64,000 nt of DNA from Cotesia glomerata (taxonomy: Eukaryota > Arthropoda > Insecta > Hymenoptera > Braconidae). The stretch covers positions 14,330,142 to 14,394,141 of the forward strand of contig NC_058164.1 of NCBI RefSeq assembly GCF_020080835.1, in the 5' to 3' direction. A program made the translations under genes and the position numbers. Each line of letters begins with the position of its first letter. Within the stretch, counting starts at the first letter, position 1. Positions 1 to 9,728 of this stretch are shown one piece after another. The notes beneath the pieces were generated by a model, which saw only the letters and a program-made list of their open reading frames with translations, was not told the DNA's origin and did not search any database.

Positions 1-119
1 TTTGTAATGGATTTTATTAAAGTTAAATACTGAATTAATAATAATTAATAACTATTTATAATAAAAATTAAAAAAATTATATTAATTTTGTTATTTGAAT
101 CTTGAAATACTAAAATCAC

Positions 120-1210
120 CAATTATTGACCGAAGAAACCCAATAAATGACCGACCATTCTCCAATTAATTGACCGCTGAAATAATTATAAGTAATTTTG
201 TAAACTACATGTATGTAATTAAATTTATACAGTACTTTTGAAGTATTAACGACATTTTTAACAAAACTAAACATACAATATAATTTTAAATCGTACTTTT
301 TTATAAAATAATATAAATAATAGCAATAATCAACATAAAGTCACATTTCTTTAGGTCACAAATAATCACAAATTCATTTTGATGACGATAATTCTTCTGA
401 TTCACTTGAAATTTTTTTATTCTTCTCCTTCTTTTTTTCAATTAAAGCTTTTTCACTAGCTTGTAACTCTTTTTTATTTTTTTAATTGCTTAGCAATTTT
501 TTCTTCTAATAATTCGTTCTTTGATATAACCATTCACTAAAAAAATTAGAACAAAATAAAATTTAATAATCAAAAAAGATTTTAAGTATTATTTTAATTA
601 TAAATATACATTTTATAATGATTATTTTTATATTTACAAAATATTGAATGACTAAAGTACTTTAAACACTTGACAGATTTAATTTTGAGGTTAAGAAATT
701 AGTATTATAAATATACGGTCATTAATTGGATTATGATAAAATCAAAGGGTCTAATAAATGACCGAATGAATTTTTTACTGGGTAAAGGGCTTCTGACGGA
801 TCCAATAGTTGACCGGTCTTAAAATAATACTAAAACTTATAATTTAACTTTATTTTTTCAAAAAAGTTGGAATCCGATCTTTAATTAACATAATAAAACT
901 AAAATATTTTATATTATGGCGATAAATATCACTAAATTAATGATGAAATGCACTCACTCTCCAATTGTACGCTAGTTATTTTTGACCGCTTTATGGCTGG
1001 TTGCGGTGTAAACAAACTCAGAATATTTTTTTAAAGCTATAATCACTGCGCAATTAATTGCTTAATTTTTTATTATGATGATTAAATGCCATATTTTTTT
1101 ATTTTAATACTTTAAGAAAAAAAAAACCCTTGTAAAATATTAATTAATTAACTTTTTTATACATCGGTCAACTAATTGGTGACCGGTCAACAACTGGTGC
1201 ATTTACCTTG
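120..1210. repeat. Transposon terminal region rich in TTGACCG motifs
   Basis: The words TTGACCG, AATGACCG and CGGTCAA recur in both orientations near 128, 147, 170, 715, 757, 808, 984, 1165 and 1180. The block ends near 1210 with a TTTACC terminus, whose reverse complement begins AAGGTAAATGCACC. The hairpin elements at 11728 and 41837 also begin AAGGTAAAAG followed by a run of C. This looks like the right part of an element whose left end lies outside the window, with a coding remnant inside it (374-536). Confidence 0.4.
374..536 (-). pseudogene. Last-exon remnant of a transposase-like protein (Lys/Glu-rich tail)
   Basis: On the minus strand a T-rich acceptor (TTTTTTTAG, AG at 538-537) is followed by coding-like sequence starting near VISKNELLEEKIAKQL. 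After a long A run the frame shifts by one base and continues as KELQASEKALIEKKKEK, ending in a serine-rich stretch and TGA at 374-376. Charged, Lys-rich tails are common at the ends of pogo/CENP-B-type transposases, and the position inside a TTGACCG/GGTAAA repeat fits a transposon gene. No catalytic motif is visible, so the family is a guess. The frameshift makes it non-functional as it stands. Confidence 0.35.
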
Positions 1211-2323
1211 GTAATCATCGAAAAAATAAATGGTTTTTTCGAAAAATTAAAAAAAAAATAAAAGAAAGCTTCAAACATTTTATTTGTATTTTTTTTTCAA
1301 AAACTAGATTGAAAAAAAAAAAAAAAGTTGTTCTTCGGTCACTTCTCGAAACCATGAAGAAATAAATTTAGCGAATCAAAAAGTAGAAAATTTTGAAAAG
1401 GCGAAAATTTATCAAATGTGTTGTTTTAAACGCCTGTCCATTGTTAAAAAATGGACCGAAAGAGAACTTTTTTTTTTTACTTTCTTTATTTTTCAAATTA
1501 GTTGTGGAAAAAAAAATGTTCAAAAAAATTTTTCGTATTTTTTTTTTTGGAAAGTACATTAAAAAACAAAAAAAAACGTTTTAACATGTAAAATTTCGAA
1601 AAAGTAATCGGCATTTGAAAAAAAAAATTTCCGTACTATACCGCCTACACTAGAAAACTTATCGCTTACATTTTTATTTACCTTCTTCAGAGGGCGCTAA
1701 TATTCAACACTTAACAGTCGAAATTTATGTGAAATGAATTGTGAAAAAAGTAAGGGTGGGAGGAGTATTCGGCTCGGAGTCTTGGTCCCTATTCGCTCTG
1801 TGCGCGACTTCAGCGCCATGGCACGTTTGAACTACAGGGGGCTATTGTAATATATTTCTTATGTATTGAATGGCTGTCAGAAATAATAATATCGAATGAT
1901 AAATAAAAAAATGTTTTTTTAATTAAAGGAAATATTTATAATAAATATTTGTTAATGTAAAGTGTTCTTGTGCATTAAAAAGTGAAATGTAAGTATATTT
2001 AATACCGAAAAAGTAGCATAGAAGTTAGCACACATAAAGATAGGTTAACTGAAATCAGACTGAATTCAAATAAAAAGAAAATAGAGAAAAATTATAAAAA
2101 ACTTGAATAAACATTTAATTATTTTTTTTTTATAATTAAATTTAGATTAAACGAAATTACCAAAATATTTTATTGTTTCAAAATTCTACAAATTAAAAGT
2201 GCTGATTGTTTTAGAGTACAAAAAAAATAGATTATGTTTGCTAACTAAAATTAACATATTACAATTCAATAATAAAGCTGGGAAAAATTTTTGATCGATT
2301 AAATTTATCATTTTTATTTTTAG
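540..2323. other. AT-rich non-coding stretch
   Basis: This stretch is very AT-rich with many A and T runs. The short overlapping open frames at 1368-1584 are low-complexity Lys/Phe strings read on both strands and are not credible genes. A GC-richer island near 1755-1845 could be part of an old element, but I see no coding frame in it. Confidence 0.5.
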
Positions 2324-2336
2324 ATTTGGATTTAAA

Positions 2337-2687
2337 ATGGAAACCATAATAAAAACGGGATTTCAATCAATAACCCACGAAATTCAGTTCCAGCCACAGA
2401 CATTGGTAAAAGGAAAAAAGCTGGTTCTTGCTGAACATGTCCGAGAGGTAGAAGAGTTTCGCAAGAATAACGAAAGCTATTTGATTAAATCGCGAGTAAT
2501 CAGGCAAGCATTTGTCCATGCAACAGCTTACACCACGAGTTCAAAATTAAATGTAGAACGATATGTGGTTGATGTTCAATGTAATTGCGTTTATAATCAA
2601 AGTAAAAAATGTAAACACATCGCTGCGCTGATTTACTTCATAAATAATGAAAATAGTGCTTCAAAAACAAGTATTGAATATATTTAA
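2337..2687 (+). CDS. SWIM zinc-finger protein fragment, probably transposon-borne
   Basis: A 116-residue frame begins with ATG shortly after a good splice acceptor (TTTTATTTTTAG, AG at 2322-2323), so it may be a downstream exon. Residues 82-94 form a SWIM-type zinc motif: C82, C84, C92 and H94 (CxC, seven residues, CxH). The segment before it, with VDV and then the CNC pair, is the usual beta-hairpin setting. SWIM domains of this kind occur in insect proteins that continue into a YqaJ-type nuclease, often carried by ISL2EU/Harbinger-like transposons; no nuclease part is present here. A DDE_Tnp_4 fragment lies 190 bp downstream on the other strand, which supports a shared element. The protein is short for the family, so it is probably truncated. 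Confidence 0.5.
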   Translation: METIIKTGFQSITHEIQFQPQTLVKGKKLVLAEHVREVEEFRKNNESYLIKSRVIRQAFVHATAYTTSSKLNVERYVVDVQCNCVYNQSKKCKHIAALIYFINNENSASKTSIEYI

Positions 2688-2876
2688 TTAAATATATTTT
2701 TACATGTTTTAATTTTAAAAAATATATACAAATTAATCGAGTTTTATATAATAATGGTTGAATTTGTTATAATATTGATTAATAGTTTGTGGTAAATTAG
2801 AGTAAAAAATACAATAAATTTTAACACGTTGAAGTTTTTAAAAATATAAACAAATTTTTCGAGTTTTATGTAGTAT

Positions 2877-3345
2877 TTAATTTCCACCCTCTTTATCTTC
2901 TTTATTTGACAATATTGGAGGTTGTAAATTTGCTAAAACACAACAGATGTGCAAAATGTCATCTATGCAATGAAGTAAATTTTCTGGAATTTTATTCAGT
3001 ATCTGATATGTTCTTAAACGCTGCATGATCCGTTCTACGTGAATTCTTAGTCGTGCAACACTGTATGTTTCTAGAGTTTCTGCTTTGGAAAATTCATTTT
3101 TCTTTTCCAAAAACGGTGGCATAATTATATTTACTTTTTTACCACTTGTATCTATGACCGTTTTAATTTCAGGAAAACCTTTATCAGCTAATACTTTGTC
3201 ACCATCTTCTAACAAATCAAGCAACCCTGATTCTATTGTCAGCTGAGAATCTGACTTCCGTCCTCCAGCAACTTTAGATTTTAAGCTAATAAAACCTCCA
3301 GGAGTTATACCAATTAGAACTTTAGCCGTAAAGTTCTTTTTAACA
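2877..3345 (-). pseudogene. ISL2EU/Harbinger-like transposase, C-terminal fragment (DDE_Tnp_4)
   Basis: The reading frame runs from about 3345 to the stop at 2877. It contains the block order typical of DDE_Tnp_4 transposases: a LIGITPGGFISL strand, GGRKSD, SGLLDLL, then ADKGF with the second catalytic Asp, and an RLRIHVERIMQRLR helix, which carries the usual position of the last acidic residue. No ATG is needed: the frame is open upstream of the leucine at 3224 to about 3345, where the similarity stops in unrelated AT-rich sequence. The first catalytic Asp and the DNA-binding part are missing, so this is a dead 3' fragment. It converges with the SWIM frame on the plus strand. Confidence 0.7.
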
Positions 3346-4440
3346 CGCTTTTATTAGCTTCACCTGTATGTTTGTTTGTAACCGACCCTTTTGGGCTCGA
3401 TTTTGCCCTACTTTGAACGATCAGATTTGATTCAAACTTTGCACACCTGTCAAAGGTCGATGACAATGCAATAATCCGATCAAAATATCCGATTATCCTA
3501 ATTAGATTCGCCAGGATTAATTAATTTCTTTCCGCATCCTTTGCATGCGAGTAAGAGAGATAGAGCGCGAACTACGCATGCGTGCAGTTCCAGACTTACT
3601 CTTTCGGGCACTCAGTTCAGCACAACCTTATAGAGACTAATATGGTAGTTGCGTCTTGTTCCTTATACTTACATATATGTTCCGACAAATCTAATACGCA
3701 TTCTATTATCATTTTATAATATCCATAATATGTTTATAACCGTGATTTACCAAAAAACACTTCGTATTCACAACAAAACAAAATATTCAGGACAGAAATA
3801 TCAATTTATTTATGTTGCGGAATAAAATTTGGTAACCAGCATGACCTTGGATCTGCAGTCGATAAGGTCACCAACTGTTAATAAGATGAAATTTTCGGAG
3901 AGGGAGCCTGAGAAACGGCTACCGCATCCAAGGAAGGCAGCAGGCACCCAATTTCCCCATTTGTCTGATTAGTTACTGTCTTAGAATAAACATCAGTGAT
4001 TTTCTGATTTTTTTGAAAATCATTGATTTTTATGGCACGATACTGAAATTATTGAGTACTATAGTTCTTCAACACGCTTTATTAAATATATAATCTAAAA
4101 GCAGCCAACATTTACTCAATCTCACTTTAGTAGTAAATTGATGTAATGATAAAAAATGAAAAATAAATAATAGTTTAAAAAAACTAAAAAAACACGCTTT
4201 TATAGAAAATCAAACTAAAAAACAGAAAATAAAATTTAATAAATTTGGATTAAGAATAGTGTAAATAAGAAATAAATGTACATTATTGTAAAAAAGCGTG
4301 GGGTGCATAGTGTCAATAGTTATAAACATTTTATTGACAAATGTGTAGAAGAATCATCACTTTGATAATATCATAAAACGCACTTTAAATGATATATAGT
4401 TGATATATAGTTAGTAAAACGCATATATAATGATATATAG
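3346..4440. other. Non-coding region with recurring AACACGCTTTT words
   Basis: No gene is visible. The word AACACGCTTT(T)AT appears where the transposase fragment breaks (about 3340) and again near 4072 and 4191, suggesting several copies of one repeat end. A GC-richer stretch at 3380-3650 has no long frame. The end of the block (4380-4440) is ATATATAG repeats. Confidence 0.35.
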
Positions 4441-4681
4441 TTTTTTTTACTCGGGTATGCCTCTATATGAGTACATAAGACTACTTATGTGCTGGTAAGG
4501 GTATGAGTATATCAGACTATATGAATCCATATCAAGTTATATCAACCCTGACCAGGGATTTTTTTTTCAAGTTTATCAAAGTATATATAACTTTATAAGG
4601 CTATATCAGGGCATATCAGGATCTATTAAAAAAATAATGTAAAATTAGATATGAGCATATCAAGCTATATCAAGTCTGATA
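4441..4681. repeat. Left half of an ATATCAGG-rich element split by the mariner element
   Basis: The sequence is a loose array of TATATCAG/ATATCAAG words. The same word set resumes at 9347, directly after the mariner element, so the two parts look like one older repeat cut at a TA. Confidence 0.5.
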
Positions 4682-4683
4682 TA

Positions 4684-5057
4684 CAGGGTGATCCAAAATT
4701 ACTTTTACAGCGAAGATATTCGAATAGAGGAAACGATTCTGAGCAGAAAACTTCTCAGTCGTTACTGAAAATTTTGAGTAGTTTTTGAGTTATTCAAAAT
4801 TTTCGTTGACCAATCAGATACGAGATTTAACATTTAAAAAAAAATACAAAAGAATAAATTATAAATTTGGCTGCGTTGCGATTTCCAACTTCACGTTTTA
4901 CTTTTGTTTGTTTACTTTTTTTTAAATAATTCTAATTTTTAAGAGTTTAAACAAATGTAACCTTTAAAATAAAATTAAATACTCAATTTTAAACTTAATT
5001 TCAAAATTTAAGGAAGCTATTGAATTAATAAATGGATAGGTAATCAAAGATAAAAAT
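4684..5057. repeat. Left terminal inverted repeat of the mariner-type element
   Basis: About 374 bp match the right end in reverse complement with only scattered differences, up to the segment around GGATAGGTAATCAAAGATAA. Confidence 0.88.
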
Positions 5058-5119
5058 TAATTTCTTGTAGACAATTAAGAGAATGAATCCCATGTTACTT
5101 ATAAGGTTAAAGACGATAA

Positions 5120-5880
5120 CGTTAATCAAGAAAATAAGAAGGGTAATACAGGCTGTCTATCAGGATATTTATAAAGACTCTTATCAGGAAAATTAAAAAG
5201 ACAACACCTAGGCTGCTCATCAGGATAATTTTAAGGACTTTTAACAGGAAAACTAAGACAACAAAATCCAGACTGCTTATCAGGATATTTTTAAAGAAAA
5301 TTTAAAGGAAAAAATTCAGGCTGCATATCAAGATAATTATCAGGACTCTTATCAGGAAAATTAAAAGGACAAAATCTAGGCTACTTCTCAGAATAATTTT
5401 AAGGTCTTTGACCGGGCCGAGGACGAGGATGACTTCCAGGTTGCTTATCAGGATAATTTTAAGGACTCTTAAGGAAAATTATAAGTATAAAATCCGCGCT
5501 TTTTATCAGGACAATTATAAGAACTCTTATCAGGAAAATTAAAAGGATAATATCCAGGCTGCTTATCGATATTATTATAAGCACTCTTATCAGGAAAATT
5601 GTAAGGCCGAAATCCAGGCTATTTATCAGAATAATTTGAAGGACTTTTATCAGGCCGAAGACGTAGATGACTGCCAGGCTGCTTATCAGGATAATTTTAA
5701 GGACTCTTAGCAGAAAAACAAATGGGAGACAGTCCAGGCTATTGAAGGGTATAATAATAAGGACTTTTATCAGGTGGAGTACAAGGACAAATTTCAGAGT
5801 GCTTATCAGAATAATAATAAGGACTCTTATCAGATGGATTACGAGAACAATTTCCAGGCATCCTATAAGGATAACTAACA
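5120..5880. repeat. Subterminal tandem repeat array, left side
   Basis: Degenerate units of roughly 60-66 bp repeat the phrases TTATCAGGATAATTTTAAGG, ACTCTTATCAGGAAAATTA and CCAGGCTGCTTATCAGG. The open frames across it on both strands (5459-5881, 5667-5891) are products of the repeat and are not genes. The same phrases occur inverted at 8397-8715. Confidence 0.75.
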
Positions 5881-5961
5881 TTACATTATAATGACTGCAT
5901 TATTATCTATAGTAAAAATTTTATTAACATATGAAATTTATAACGTCAGTGAACAAATCTA

Positions 5962-7121
5962 TTATAGAAATTGTTCAAAATGTCCTCCATTATTTTGGAT
6001 ACAACAACGAAGACGCTTGACGAAGTTCGTTGCGCAGTTATCGACCATCTTCTGTGTGATCTCTCTCAGACAATCCGTGACTTTGTCTCGCAGAGTATCA
6101 ACGTCGTCAACGGGATGACGGTAAACATTGGCCTTCACATGGCCCCATACAAAATAATCCAACGGATTGAGATCTGGTGATCTTGGAGACCAATCTATTA
6201 TTCCACCTCGACCGATATAGCGATTGGGAAAATTTGCATGAAGCCATGCTTGCGAAGCTCCTGCTGTATGAGCCGGAGCGCCGTCTTGTTGAAACCACAT
6301 TTCTTCATAAATCCTCCGCGGAATTCCTGCTTCTCGACATTCTTGCCGTAAATGTTGATCGAGAAAATCTACATATATTTCTGATGTTAAATTTTCTTCG
6401 AATTCATAAGGACCAACCTATAATAAATTTTGTTGTCAGAACTTTACAAATCAAAAATTAGTTGAAGATAATTATTATAATAAATTTAATTTACAATCGT
6501 GCGTTGGCCAAAGTGGATTCCTGCCCAGATGTTAATCGAAAACCGGTTTTGATGATTCCGAACAATAGTGCAGTGGGGATTTTCTTGAGCATACCAGTGG
6601 AAATTTCGGGTATTCCAAAACTTATTCCGGCCAAACTTACTTTCATCAGTAAACAGAATTTTTTTGAAAAAATCTTCATCGTTTTCGAAACGATTCAAGA
6701 GTTCCTGACAAAAAGCCATACGAACTGGATAATCCTCGGGCTTCAACTCTTGAACTCGTTGATAATGATACGCGTGAAGCTTTTCATCTTTCAGTGTTCG
6801 TTGGACGGTGCCAAAAGACAAATGCAGTTGCTGAGCAACTCCACGAATACCGATCTCTGGATCTTCCTCAACGGCCTCAATGATAGCCTCTTCGTTCTCA
6901 TTATTTCGTGCACGACGTGGTGCACCAGCTTCTCGGTGATTTGGTAAAACATTACCAGACTCACGTAATCGGCTGACTGCACTAAGGATCACTGGAGAAC
7001 TTGGATGCCGCCGATTCGGGAATCTCTCTGCATACCTGCGCCGTGCTTCAGCAGCATTAAAATTGGCCATACCATACAGGAGGATCATATCAGCATACTC
7101 TTGAGCAGTATATTCAGCCAT
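5962..7121 (-). CDS. Mariner-type transposase, one intron, apparently intact
   Basis: This is a DDE/D transposase for cut-and-paste transposition. Exon 1 is 7121-6495 (209 codons from ATG) and exon 2 is 6417-5962 (151 codons plus stop). They are joined by a 77-bp phase-0 intron with GT at 6494-6493 and AG at 6419-6418. Splicing joins GQRTI to VGPYEF without a break and gives 360 residues, the usual mariner length. Residues 1-60 look like the helix-turn-helix (DUF4817-type) of hymenopteran elements, and a second helix-turn-helix follows near 90-115. The acidic triad is D159 (FTDESKF), D254 (FQQDGAPAH) and D291 (SPRSPDLNPLDY), with 36 residues between the last two. I see no stop or frameshift. 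The DD36D spacing differs from classic DD34D mariner, so I leave the clade open. Confidence 0.88.
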
Positions 7122-7724
7122 AATACAGATATTGTTTGAGAAAAATCGATTTATGAATATTTAAATTCTTAAGTAAATTATTAATTGTAATGACAGATAC
7201 ACACCGAATTAATTGATTGACATAAATAAAAAATAAGCGATCGCAACCCGAACGTGGTAATAAGCGTGCTCTTTTGTTCTGAATGAACGAATAAAAAATA
7301 GAAGACTAAAATGTAGGATACAAGGAAGATCATACAGAAGGACCATAAGAAGAATGATTAAAAGGACAATATGCAGAAATTTTAAACGCGTAGACAACTT
7401 AAAACACTCGAAAGAATCAATTGATGATCAAATCTAGATTGTTAAAAAAAAGAAAACGTTCTAAGAGTTAAATTGGAGGATAACATGAAGGCAACAAAAT
7501 TGAAAGCTTAGCAGGATCATATTCAGGATAAATTTGAACGACTAAACTGAAGGAGAATCCGAAAGATGATTTTACTGGATAAAGTTTAGGTTAAACTGCA
7601 GGAGTAAAAATCATGTTATCAAGCTTAGATTAAAAGACAATTGGCCGAATATTCAAAAAAACACAATGTGGAGGCTAGCAAGATCGAATTCAAAAATTCT
7701 TAGAGGTTAATAATAAGGGTATTG

Positions 7725-8190
7725 CTGGTAATCTCGCTCACGGTCTCGCTCATGATCTTGCTCGTGGTCTCGCTCATGATCTCGCTCGTAGTCTCGTTCA
7801 TGATCTCACTCATGATCTCGCTCGTGCTCCCGCTAATGATCTCACTCGTGGTCTCGCTCATGATCTTGCTCGTGGTCTCGCTCGTGGTCTCGCTCATGAT
7901 CTCACTCGTGCTCCCGCTAATGATTTCGCTCATGGTCTCGCTTATGATCTCGCTCGTGGTTTCGCTCATGATCTCGCTCGTGGTCTCACTCATGATCTCG
8001 CTCGTGGTCTCGCTCATGGTCTCGCTCGTAGTCTCGCTCATGATCTCGCTCATGATCTCGCTCATGGTCTCGCTCATGATCTTGCTCATGGTCTCACTCA
8101 TGGTCTTGCTCATGATCTCGCTCGTGGTCTCGCTAATGATCTCGCTTGTGGTCTCGCTTATCGTCTCGTTTGTTGTCTTGTTTGTCATCT
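7725..8190. repeat. 12/24-bp minisatellite inside the mariner-type element
   Basis: About 38 copies of a 12-mer alternate between CTCGCTCATGAT-like and CTCGCTCGTGGT-like forms. Because 12 is divisible by three, both strands stay open (7700-8188 minus, 7722-8246 plus) with four-residue periods such as SETM/SEIM. These frames are explained by the repeat. Confidence 0.85.
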
Positions 8191-8396
8191 CCCTAATACG
8201 TCTCCCAACTTATTTGTTTATCTATAATATTTCTGAAATTATTTAAAACTTGAAATAACTCTACTCAATTATATGGAATTTTATAAAGTTGGAGTTTCGG
8301 ATCTCAGCCCTAAAAATAATGTTAATTTTTTAATTTCACCTTGCATAGTGATCTAGATATTGTTCTTAAAATAGGCATTTTTTCTACAATTTTTTT

Positions 8397-8715
8397 GTGA
8401 AATCAGTAAATTCCAGTTTCCTGATAAGAGTCCTTTTTATTATCCTGAGAAGTAACCTGGAAGTTGTCCTATTTGTTTTCCTGATAAGACTCATTATTAC
8501 CTTGATAAATAGCCTGGTCCTTATCTTGTTAGTTTTCCTGATAAGGTCCTTACTATTACCCTGTAGCCTCGATAAGCAGCCTGGGAATTTGTCCTTTTAC
8601 TTTACCTAATAAAAGTCCTTATTTTTATCTTGATAAGTAGCCTAGAATTTATCCTTATACTTCGTCTGATATGAGTCCTTTTTATTATTCTGACAATTGA
8701 CTTAGAATCTTTCAT
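8397..8715. repeat. Subterminal tandem repeat array, right side
   Basis: Units with CCTGATAAGAGTCCTT and AAGTAGCCTGG phrases are the reverse complement of the left array at 5120-5880. This array is shorter and more diverged. Confidence 0.7.
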
Positions 8716-8737
8716 CTTTATAATTTAAAATAAATTA

Positions 8738-9344
8738 AATTTTATCTTTGATTACCTATCCATTCATTAATTCAATAGCTTCTTTAAATTTTAAAATTAA
8801 GTTTAAAATTGAGTATTTTATTTTATTTTATTTTTTAGGCGCGCAGTAGCCTATCGGATCCGGCCCTTGCTTACCAAAGCATTGGATCGGGTTCGAGTCC
8901 GGCGTACACCAATTAATATTTTCAATATTTAAGTGTATTATACTGCTCAGCCCAAGAAATAAAACGAGTTCTAATCTCAAAAGTTTACCCCCTAACGTAG
9001 TCGCTCACGACCTTAGTAGTTTATGCGACTTTAAACAAAATTAAGAAAAAAAAATTTTATTTTAAAGGTTACATTTGTTTAAACTCTTAAAAATTAGAAT
9101 TATTTCAAAAAAGTAAACAAACAAAAGTAAAACGTGAAGTTGGAAATCGCAACGCAGCCAAATTTATTATTTATTATTTTGTATTTTTTTTTAAATGTTA
9201 AATCTCACATCTGATTGGTCAACGAAAATTTTGAATAACTCAAAAACTACTCAAAATTTTCAGTAACGACTAAGAAGTTTTCTGCTCAGAATCGTTTTCT
9301 CTATTCGAATATCTTCGCTGTAAAAGTAATTTTGGATCACCCTG
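8738..9344. repeat. Right terminal inverted repeat, interrupted by a SINE
   Basis: Once the insert at 8837-9054 and its duplicated target are set aside, about 375 bp match the left repeat in reverse complement. The interruption falls in an ATTTTATTTTA stretch. Confidence 0.85.
8837..9054 (+). mobile_element. tRNA-derived SINE inserted in the transposon's terminal repeat
   Basis: The insert is about 218 bp. It opens with a tRNA-like head: an A-box-like segment near GCGCAGTAGCCTATCGG and a B box GTTCGAGTCC at 8891-8900, followed by CACCA. A unique body of about 130 bp follows, then an A-rich tail ending at 9054. The T/A-rich word ATTTTATTTTA stands on both sides, as expected for a target duplication, and the left copy of the terminal repeat lacks the insert. 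RNA polymerase III would transcribe such a unit; mobility depends on a partner LINE. T-stem pairing is imperfect, so it is not a functional tRNA gene. Confidence 0.75.
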
Positions 9345-9346
9345 TA

Positions 9347-9534
9347 GACATATCAAATTGATAAAGCTTGATCAGGCCTGATATGGCCAATTTTCATATC
9401 AGGCCATATCAGGACATATAAAAAATTAAATATGGACATATCAGATCATATCAGGCCAGATATGAACATATCAAAAATTTTTATATGGCCTTATCAGCTC
9501 ACATCAAGCCTGATCAGAATATTTTTTCACGGGT
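9347..9534. repeat. Right half of the ATATCAGG-rich element
   Basis: ATATCAGG and CTGATATGG words continue from the TA where the mariner-type element inserted, up to the CACGGGTA end. Joined to 4441-4681 it would make one repeat of about 430 bp. Coding-like sequence begins immediately after it. Confidence 0.5.
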
Positions 9535-9642
9535 AGGGCATTCGTAAAACAAACAAAAGGCCATAATGGCTATTATGGTTGCAGTAAGTGCATCCAAGAA
9601 GGTAGTTATAGTGAATCTGTGTGTGAAAATTATTTACTTTAA
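9535..9642 (+). pseudogene. TNP2-like Cys-motif fragment of a transposon protein
   Basis: A 35-codon frame reads RAFVKQTKGHNGYYGC followed by SKCIQEGSY and ends at TAA (9640-9642). The GH-GYxGCxxCxxEG pattern matches the zinc-binding segment I associate with TNP2/EnSpm-related proteins in insect genomes. The upstream part was cut off where the ATATCAGG-rich element joins. The DUF4806-like exons 1.4 kb downstream may come from the same degraded transposon. Confidence 0.45.
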
Positions 9643-9728
9643 TATATTTACTTGAAATATTAAATTATTATATATTGTTTGCCAATTAACTTCAAATCAT
9701 TAACCATAAAATTGAATGGTAATAAGTG

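Larger units (their letters stand above)
4684..9344 (-). mobile_element. Complete Tc1/mariner-superfamily transposon with very long inverted repeats
   Basis: The ends read CAGGGTGATCCAAAATTACT and its reverse complement, each flanked by TA (4682-4683 and 9345-9346), the target duplication expected of Tc1/mariner elements. At 4661 bp it is much longer than a usual mariner (about 1.3 kb). Terminal repeats of about 375 bp match nearly base for base. Inside them both ends carry degenerate tandem repeats in opposite orientation, extending the inverted structure to about 1 kb. One intron-containing transposase gene lies on the minus strand, and a 12-bp minisatellite fills 7725-8190. The right repeat is interrupted by a SINE. 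The complete gene and matching ends suggest a fairly recent arrival, possibly still mobile. Confidence 0.9.

Noticed and set aside
5459..5891. Open frames across the left subterminal array
   Set aside because: Hydrophobic or Arg-rich repeats mirror the 60-66-bp DNA units on both strands.
7700..8246. Long open frames of 162 and 174 codons on opposite strands
   Set aside because: Both are read through a 12-bp tandem repeat; the proteins are four-residue periodic strings with no domain.
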